DNA of 64,000 nt, taken from assembly GCF_016841685.1 (NCBI RefSeq), contig NZ_JAENYR010000005.1:1-64000 (forward strand). The letters run 5' to 3'. The notes under the pieces are model-generated. The model was not told where the DNA came from. It made no database searches and saw nothing but the letters and a program-made list of their open reading frames with translations. Each line of letters starts with the position of its first letter. The first letter of the stretch is position 1. A program made the translations under genes and the position numbers. This document shows positions 59,516 to 64,000 of this stretch, piece after piece. The stretch comes from Thiohalomonas denitrificans. Lineage in GTDB: Bacteria > Pseudomonadota > Gammaproteobacteria > Thiohalomonadales > Thiohalomonadaceae.

Positions 59516-59756
59516 GCCACAGAGGGCACACGATTGCATGGATGCAGGAGGTAGAGCAACGCATGGAGCAGTTGCCGAGAGAACACAGAGATTAAACCAC
59601 GGGGAGCACGGGAAAACCCTTTTGTATTTGCTCGGCCCGGGGCAGTAGTAACACCCTTCGGTCAACGATAACCCGGTAAGGCGTCATCCAATTCAACAAC
59701 CCCGTGCGCCCCGTGTCCCCCGTGGTTAATCCGCAGCGCTCCGTGTTCTCTGTGGC
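59516..59756. repeat. nested palindromes between pheA and hisC
   Basis: An outer pair GCCACAGAGGGCACAC (59516) and CCGTGTTCTCTGTGGC (59741) encloses an inner pair AACCACGGGGAGCACGGG (59595) and CCGTGTCCCCCGTGGTT (to 59727). A foreign 45-base segment (59532-59577) interrupts the left outer arm. No gene is seen in the gap 59495-59769. Confidence 0.75.
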
Positions 59757-59769
59757 AAAACCAAATTCA

Positions 59770-60852
59770 TTACATCGCCGCCTTGGGGAACGAGCCCAGG
59801 ACCTTGAACAAAGAGGCGTTCCGCCCCAATTCGGCAAGCGCCCTGGCCACTGCCGGCGTTTCCCGATGGCCTTCGACATCGACGAAGAAGACGTACTCCC
59901 ACATCCCTTGACGGGATGGCCGTGATTCGATGCGGGTCATCGAGATCTCATTATCCGCCAGCGGCTTCAGTAACTGAAACAGCGCACCGGATTCATTCCG
60001 GCTGGAAACCAACAGCGAGGTCTTGTCCTCCCCGCTTGGTGGAGTGTCCTCCCGGCCCAGAATCAGAAACCGGGTGGTGTTATCGGGCGCATCCTCGATG
60101 TTTTCCGCCAGTCGATTCAGCCCGAACAATTCAGCGGCTGCGATGCCGGCAACGGCAGCGGCCCCCTCTTCCGCCGCCGCCAGACGCGCAGCCTCGGAGT
60201 TACTGCTGACTGGGACGCGTTTCACGTTAGGCAAATGGCTGTCAAGCCACTCCCGACACTGGGCAAAGGACTGCGCATGGGAGTAGATCGTCCGGATCCC
60301 CTCCAGCGAACACTCCCGCGACATCAGGTGATCATGGATCCGAAGCTCAACTTCGCCACAGATCTTCAGCGAAGTGCGCAGCAGCAAATCGAGCGTGATG
60401 TTCACCGCACCTTCGGTCGAATTCTCGACCGGCACGACGCCATAATCGGCACTGCCGGCCTCCACTTCGCGAAAAACCTCATCGATGGCGGCCTGCGGAG
60501 CGCCGTTGACCGCGTGGCCGAAATGCTTCAGCACCGCTTCCTGGGAGAACGTCCCCTCGGGTCCCAGAAATGCGATGGTCATCGGCTGCTCCAGGGCCAG
60601 GCAGGCCGACATGACCTCCCGAAACAGTCGGGCCATGGTCTCGTCGGACAACGGTCCCTTGTTGCGCTCCTTTACCCGACGCAGGATCTGCGCCTCACGT
60701 TCGGCGCGGTAGAACAGCGCCTCGTCGCCCGCGTCGAGCTTCACGCGCGCCACTTCCCGGGCGAGCGCCGCCCGCTCTGCAATCAGATCCTGGATCTGCC
60801 CGTCCAGCACATCGATGCGTTCGCGGATCGCCTGAAGTCGCTCTTCACTCAT
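59770..60852 (-). CDS. pheA: chorismate mutase/prephenate dehydratase (P-protein)
   Basis: Bifunctional enzyme of 360 aa making phenylpyruvate. Residues 1-85 form an AroQ chorismate mutase (LQAIRERIDVLDGQIQDLIA, FYRAEREAQILRRVKERN). A prephenate dehydratase domain follows (TIAFLGPEGTFSQEAVLKHF, VPVENSTEGAVNITLDLL). The C-terminal ACT domain has the Phe-binding GALFQLLKPLADNEISMTRI and ESRP motifs, so feedback inhibition by Phe is likely. Confidence 0.97.
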   Translation of the reverse strand: MSEERLQAIRERIDVLDGQIQDLIAERAALAREVARVKLDAGDEALFYRAEREAQILRRVKERNKGPLSDETMARLFREVMSACLALEQPMTIAFLGPEGTFSQEAVLKHFGHAVNGAPQAAIDEVFREVEAGSADYGVVPVENSTEGAVNITLDLLLRTSLKICGEVELRIHDHLMSRECSLEGIRTIYSHAQSFAQCREWLDSHLPNVKRVPVSSNSEAARLAAAEEGAAAVAGIAAAELFGLNRLAENIEDAPDNTTRFLILGREDTPPSGEDKTSLLVSSRNESGALFQLLKPLADNEISMTRIESRPSRQGMWEYVFFVDVEGHRETPAVARALAELGRNASLFKVLGSFPKAAM

Positions 60853-60875
60853 TGACGTCGTCGTCTACACAAATA

Positions 60876-60943
60876 GCCACAGAGAACACAGAGAACACAG
60901 AGAATACAGAGACAGTACCTTAAAAACTCTGTGCCCTCTGTGG
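60876..60943. repeat. palindrome, CCACAGAG family, between serA and pheA
   Basis: GCCACAGAGAACACAGAG, extended by tandem ACACAGAGA units, faces ACTCTGTGCCCTCTGTGGT. It lies 13 bases before the serA stop as read on the plus strand and fills the intercistronic gap. Confidence 0.85.
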
Positions 60944-60956
60944 TGAAATTTTCAGT

Positions 60957-62126
60957 TCAGTCGATCACCCGCACCGCAAGCACACCGTCGATGGCTTCGA
61001 TATCGGCCGCGCAGGACTCGGGAATCGCCTGATCAACATCCACCAGCGTATAGGCGAGGTCACCCTTCGACTTGTTGAGCATGTCATGGATATTGACGCC
61101 TGTGTCCGCAAGTTTGGTGGAGATCTGTCCAAGCATGTTCGGCACATTGCTGTTCACCACCACCAGCCGATAACAGTTCTCGGCGCGCGGCATAATGACT
61201 TCCGGGAAGTTGACCGAATTGATGATGTTACCCGTTTCGAGATAGTTCCGTACCTGCTCGGCCACCATCACCGCACAGTTCTCTTCCGCCTCCCGGGTCG
61301 ATGCGCCCAGATGCGGCAGGGTAACGACCTTGGGGGTGTCCTTCAGCAGATTGCTGGGGAAGTCACAGACATAGCCATAGACCTTGCCTGAAGCGATGGC
61401 CTCGACCACCGCCTCGTCGTCAACAATGCCGTCACGGGCAAAGTTCAGAATCACCACGCCGTCCCGCATGCGTTTCAGGCGATCGGCATTGATGAGGTGA
61501 CGGGTGGCATCCACCAGCGGTACATGAAAGGTCACGAAGTCCGAATGGGTGAGGACTTCATCGATACTGGCGGCCTTGCGCACCCCCGCATCGAGGGCCC
61601 AGGCCCCCTCTACAGTGATGCCGGGGTCGAAACCGATGACGTTCATGCCCAGGGAAATCGCGGCGTTGGCGACGCGACCGCCAATGGCCCCGAGACCGAT
61701 CACCCCCAGGGTGCGCCCCGGCAGCTCATAGCCGCCAAAGTTTTTCTTGCCGGCCTCGACCTGCTTGCCGATTTCGGCATCGGCTCCCTCCAGCCCGCGA
61801 GCGAAATCCCAGGCCGGCCCGATATTGCGGCAGGCGATGAGCATGCCGGCGATCACCAGCTCCTTGACCGCATTGGAGTTGGCGCCCGGTGCATTGAATA
61901 CGGGTATGCCCCGCTTGCTCATCTCGTCGACGGGAATATTGTTCACCCCGGCCCCGGCTCGTCCTACCGCCTTCAGCGTCCCGGGTATATCCATGCCATG
62001 CATCTTGAACGAACGCAGCAGGATGGCGTCCGGGTGCTGGATCTCCGAAGCAACCTCATACCGCTCCCGCGGCAGCTTCTCCAACCCCGCCACCGAGATA
62101 TTGTTCAATGTCAAAACTTTATACAT
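60957..62126 (-). CDS. serA: D-3-phosphoglycerate dehydrogenase
   Basis: First step of serine synthesis; 389 aa, a shorter form with one C-terminal ACT domain. The NAD site is LGVIGLGAIGGRVANAA, the substrate-binding part has VGRAGAGVNNIPVDE, and catalytic Arg/Glu/His appear in NFARDGIVDDEA, EAIASG and LPHLGASTREAEEN. The ACT part is VVNSNVPNMLGQISTKLAD. The ATG at 62126 follows GGAGG and is chosen over a frame 17 codons longer. Confidence 0.96.
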   Translation of the reverse strand: MYKVLTLNNISVAGLEKLPRERYEVASEIQHPDAILLRSFKMHGMDIPGTLKAVGRAGAGVNNIPVDEMSKRGIPVFNAPGANSNAVKELVIAGMLIACRNIGPAWDFARGLEGADAEIGKQVEAGKKNFGGYELPGRTLGVIGLGAIGGRVANAAISLGMNVIGFDPGITVEGAWALDAGVRKAASIDEVLTHSDFVTFHVPLVDATRHLINADRLKRMRDGVVILNFARDGIVDDEAVVEAIASGKVYGYVCDFPSNLLKDTPKVVTLPHLGASTREAEENCAVMVAEQVRNYLETGNIINSVNFPEVIMPRAENCYRLVVVNSNVPNMLGQISTKLADTGVNIHDMLNKSKGDLAYTLVDVDQAIPESCAADIEAIDGVLAVRVID

Positions 62127-62149
62127 CCCCAACCTCCGGATCATTTGTT

Positions 62150-62332
62150 TACCGCAAAGGACGCGAAGGTTCGCCAAGGGTTTTTGAGAGCCACGCTCAA
62201 ACTCTTAAAGTTGAGCGATGCCACCCGTTCGGCCGCCCCTTCAGAAGCGGCCGAGCTTGACCCGGTAACGGACCGGCTTGCCTTAGCGCCTCTTCGCGTC
62301 CTTAGCGGTTAATATTTTCCACCCCATGGCGA
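62150..62332. repeat. CCGCAAAG palindrome plus first copy of the serC-end duplication
   Basis: ACCGCAAAGGACGCGAAGG (62151) faces CCTCTTCGCGTCCTTAGCGG at 62288-62307. From 62236 to 62332 the sequence is a near-copy of 62348-62442, which contains the last codons of serC. The duplicate ends in GCGCCATGGGG-like text with no gene of its own. Confidence 0.75.
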
Positions 62333-62347
62333 CAAGAAGGTTCACCC

Positions 62348-62442
62348 CCCCTTCAGAAGCGACCGAGCTTGACCCGGTAACGGACCGGTTTACCTTAGCG
62401 CCTCTTCGCGTCCTTAGCGGTTAATAATTTTCACCCATGGCG
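62348..62442. repeat. second copy of the serC-end duplication
   Basis: About 95 bases almost identical to 62236-62332 (CCCCTTCAGAAGCG, CCGAGCTTGACCCGGTAACG, CTCTTCGCGTCCTTAGCGGT), overlapping the last three codons and stop of serC. The offset between copies is about 112 bases. Confidence 0.75.
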
Positions 62443-63504
62443 CTTTTCGAAGTCGGCCATGAAAGCCACCAGCGCGTCTACGCCCTCTTCGGGCATGGCG
62501 TTGTAGATGGAGGCACGCATACCGCCGACCGAGCGATGTCCCTTGAGGGTGGTCAGACGCTGCTTGGCAGCTTCTTCCAGGAACGTGGCGTCCAGATCGG
62601 CATTCGCCAGGGTGAAGGGTACGTTCATCCAGGAGCGGCAGGAGGGCTCGACAGGATTGGCGTAGAAGCCGGAGCTATCCACGGCGTCATACAGTTTCTT
62701 CGCCTTGCGCTCGTTGATCCCGGCCATCTTGTCCAGGCCGCCGATATCGTTCTTCAGCCAGTCGAACACCAGCCCCGCCAGATACCAGGCGTAGGTGGGC
62801 GGCGTGTTGTACATGGAATCGGCATCGACATGGGTCTTGTACTGGAACATGCTCGGGGTGCCTTCGAGACACTCGCCGATCAGGTCTTCGCGGACGATGA
62901 CCACCGTAAGCCCCGCCGGGCCGATGTTCTTCTGGGCGCCGGCGTAGATGACACCGAAGCGCGAGACATCAATCGGCCGCGACAGGATAGTGGAGGACAT
63001 GTCCACCACCAGCGGGATGTTGCCGGTCTCCGGGATGTAAGGGAACTCCACCCCCTGAATGGTTTCGTTCGGGGTGTAGTGGACGTAGGCGGCATCCGCG
63101 CTGAGTTGCAATGCATCCTGTGTCGGACAGGTCATGGAGGTTTCGGCTGCGAGATTCACCTGGCCATAGCGCTTGGCTTCGGCAATCGCCTTTTTCGACC
63201 AGGAGCCGGTGTTGATGTAGTCCGCCCTGCCCTTGCCCGGCAGCAGGTTCATGGGAACCATGGCGAACTGGCTGGAGGCACCGCCCTGCAGGAACAGGAC
63301 CTTATAGTTGGCAGGAATCCCCATCAACTCCCGCAGATCGACCTCTGCCTTTGCGGCGATCGACATGAATTCCTTGCCGCGATGGCTCATCTCCATCACC
63401 GACATGCCACTGCCCTGCCAGTCCAGCATCTCCTCGCGGGCCCGCTCGATCACCACCTGCGGCAACATCGCCGGCCCCGCACTGAAGTTAAACACCCGTG
63501 CCAT
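62431..63504 (-). CDS. serC: phosphoserine aminotransferase
   Basis: Second step of serine synthesis and also pyridoxal phosphate synthesis; 357 aa. The start [19 protein letters not shown] is diagnostic. [19 protein letters not shown] binds cofactor, the PLP lysine is in [13 protein letters not shown], and [19 protein letters not shown] closes the active site. It sits between gyrA and serA; the gyrA-serC order is conserved in gammaproteobacteria. Confidence 0.97.
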   Translation of the reverse strand: MARVFNFSAGPAMLPQVVIERAREEMLDWQGSGMSVMEMSHRGKEFMSIAAKAEVDLRELMGIPANYKVLFLQGGASSQFAMVPMNLLPGKGRADYINTGSWSKKAIAEAKRYGQVNLAAETSMTCPTQDALQLSADAAYVHYTPNETIQGVEFPYIPETGNIPLVVDMSSTILSRPIDVSRFGVIYAGAQKNIGPAGLTVVIVREDLIGECLEGTPSMFQYKTHVDADSMYNTPPTYAWYLAGLVFDWLKNDIGGLDKMAGINERKAKKLYDAVDSSGFYANPVEPSCRSWMNVPFTLANADLDATFLEEAAKQRLTTLKGHRSVGGMRASIYNAMPEEGVDALVAFMADFEKRHG

Positions 63505-63529
63505 TTGAGTCTCCCGTAAATAAAACCAT

Positions 63530-63682
63530 TCACCGCAAAGACGCTAAACGCGCCAAGAACTTAAAATATGCACCGCAGAGGCGGAGAGTCCGCAGAGATT
63601 CGCGGGATCAAAACCGACTCTGCGCACTCCGCGCCTCTGCGGTGAGAATCATTTTTTGGCGCTCTTTGCGCCTTTGCGGTTA
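63530..63682. repeat. CCGCAAAG-family palindromes between gyrA and serC
   Basis: Outer arms CACCGCAAAGACGCTAAACG and CGCTCTTTGCGCCTTTGCGG enclose an inner pair CACCGCAGAGGCGGAGAGTC / CTCCGCGCCTCTGCGGTG. TTAACCGCAAAG begins immediately after the gyrA stop, as it does after rnfD. Confidence 0.8.
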
Positions 63683-63683
63683 A

Positions 63684-64000
63684 TCAGTCTTCTGTTTCAT
63701 CCGGGGCTTCGCCCTCGGCATCCTCTTCGTCGGTTTCGGCCACCGGTTCGATGCCGACCAGCTTCTCCCCTTCATCGAGGTTGATCAGCTTCACGCCCTG
63801 GGTATTGCGACCCATGACGGAGATCTCGTCGACTCGCATGCGTACCAGGGTGCCGCCGTTGGTGATCAGCATGATCTGGTGCTCTTCCTCCACCAGCACG
63901 GCACCTACCACTGGGCCGTTGCGGCCGGCAGTCTGAATGGAGATCACGCCCTGACCACCGCGACCATAGGTCGGATACTCTTCGATACGGGTGCGCTTGC
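63684..64000 (-). CDS. gyrA: DNA gyrase subunit A, 3' part only
   Basis: The C-terminal 105 or so codons of GyrA, running off the window end. The readable part KRTRIEEYPTYGRGGQGVIS, then LITNGGTLVRMRVDEISV and MGRNTQGVKLINL, is the last blade of the beta-pinwheel DNA-wrapping domain, including the GRGGQG and GRNTQGV repeats. An acidic tail (ETDEEDAEGEAPDETED) ends the protein, as in other GyrA. Confidence 0.97.
   Translation of the reverse strand, partial: KRTRIEEYPTYGRGGQGVISIQTAGRNGPVVGAVLVEEEHQIMLITNGGTLVRMRVDEISVMGRNTQGVKLINLDEGEKLVGIEPVAETDEEDAEGEAPDETED

Overview
The window looks like a chromosomal segment of a GC-rich gammaproteobacterium, most like the sulfur-oxidising Chromatiales and relatives. 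This rests on the gammaproteobacterial gene order gyrA-serC-...-pheA-hisC-...-aroA-cmk-rpsA-ihfB-lapA-lapB-pyrF, the thrS-infC-rpmI-rplT-pheS-pheT-ihfA-merR block, an Rnf complex joined to a pyruvate:ferredoxin oxidoreductase, and a PEP-CTERM/exosortase locus. The genus cannot be fixed from sequence reading alone.

Layout. 1-2547: a tandem palindromic repeat, then a minus-strand operon of a phosphoribosyltransferase, an alpha/beta hydrolase and a divergent PRPP-synthetase-like protein. 2880-10229: minus-strand genes for a DUF4198 membrane-anchored protein, a NapH/NosR-type polyferredoxin, a YjiM/double-cubane-cluster-type reductase, its BcrAD/HgdC-type ATPase, a TonB-dependent receptor and a CcdA-like membrane protein. 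The first four are translationally coupled. I consider this the most interesting system here. 10595-14648: an unknown protein, an orphan PAS histidine kinase and a FadL-type porin. 15015-31326: a LysR regulator divergent from rnfB-nifJ-rnfCDGEA, a small Cys-rich membrane protein, then ppsA and ppsR. Together these form a ferredoxin/pyruvate/PEP module. 31514-39027: tRNA-Pro and the translation/IHF block on the minus strand. 39701-43296: a fused exosortase-EpsI protein and PrsT. 43500-45631: a group II intron 3' remnant, tRNA-Val, a ComEA-like protein, galU and tRNA-Asn. 45841-49132: an aspartate aminotransferase divergent from uvrB. 49359-64000: pyrF, lapB, lapA, ihfB, rpsA, cmk, aroA, tyrA, aroF, hisC, pheA, serA, serC and the 3' end of gyrA, all on the minus strand, covering serine and aromatic amino-acid synthesis and core translation.

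The intergenic DNA is unusually rich in palindromes. Three related families of long inverted repeats (based on CCACAGAG, CCACGGGG and CCGCAAAG) lie between cistrons of the rnf and aro/ser operons, sometimes nested or overlapping stop codons. There are also REP-like elements, an 18-unit heptanucleotide array that supplies the aroA stop codon, a duplicated 3' end of serC, and a branched hairpin element upstream of ppsR.

Start codons were chosen by Shine-Dalgarno position and family length, and several differ from the longest open frame (notably GTG for ppsA and tyrA, TTG for the aminotransferase, ATC for infC). All functional calls come from reading motifs; no database search was run.
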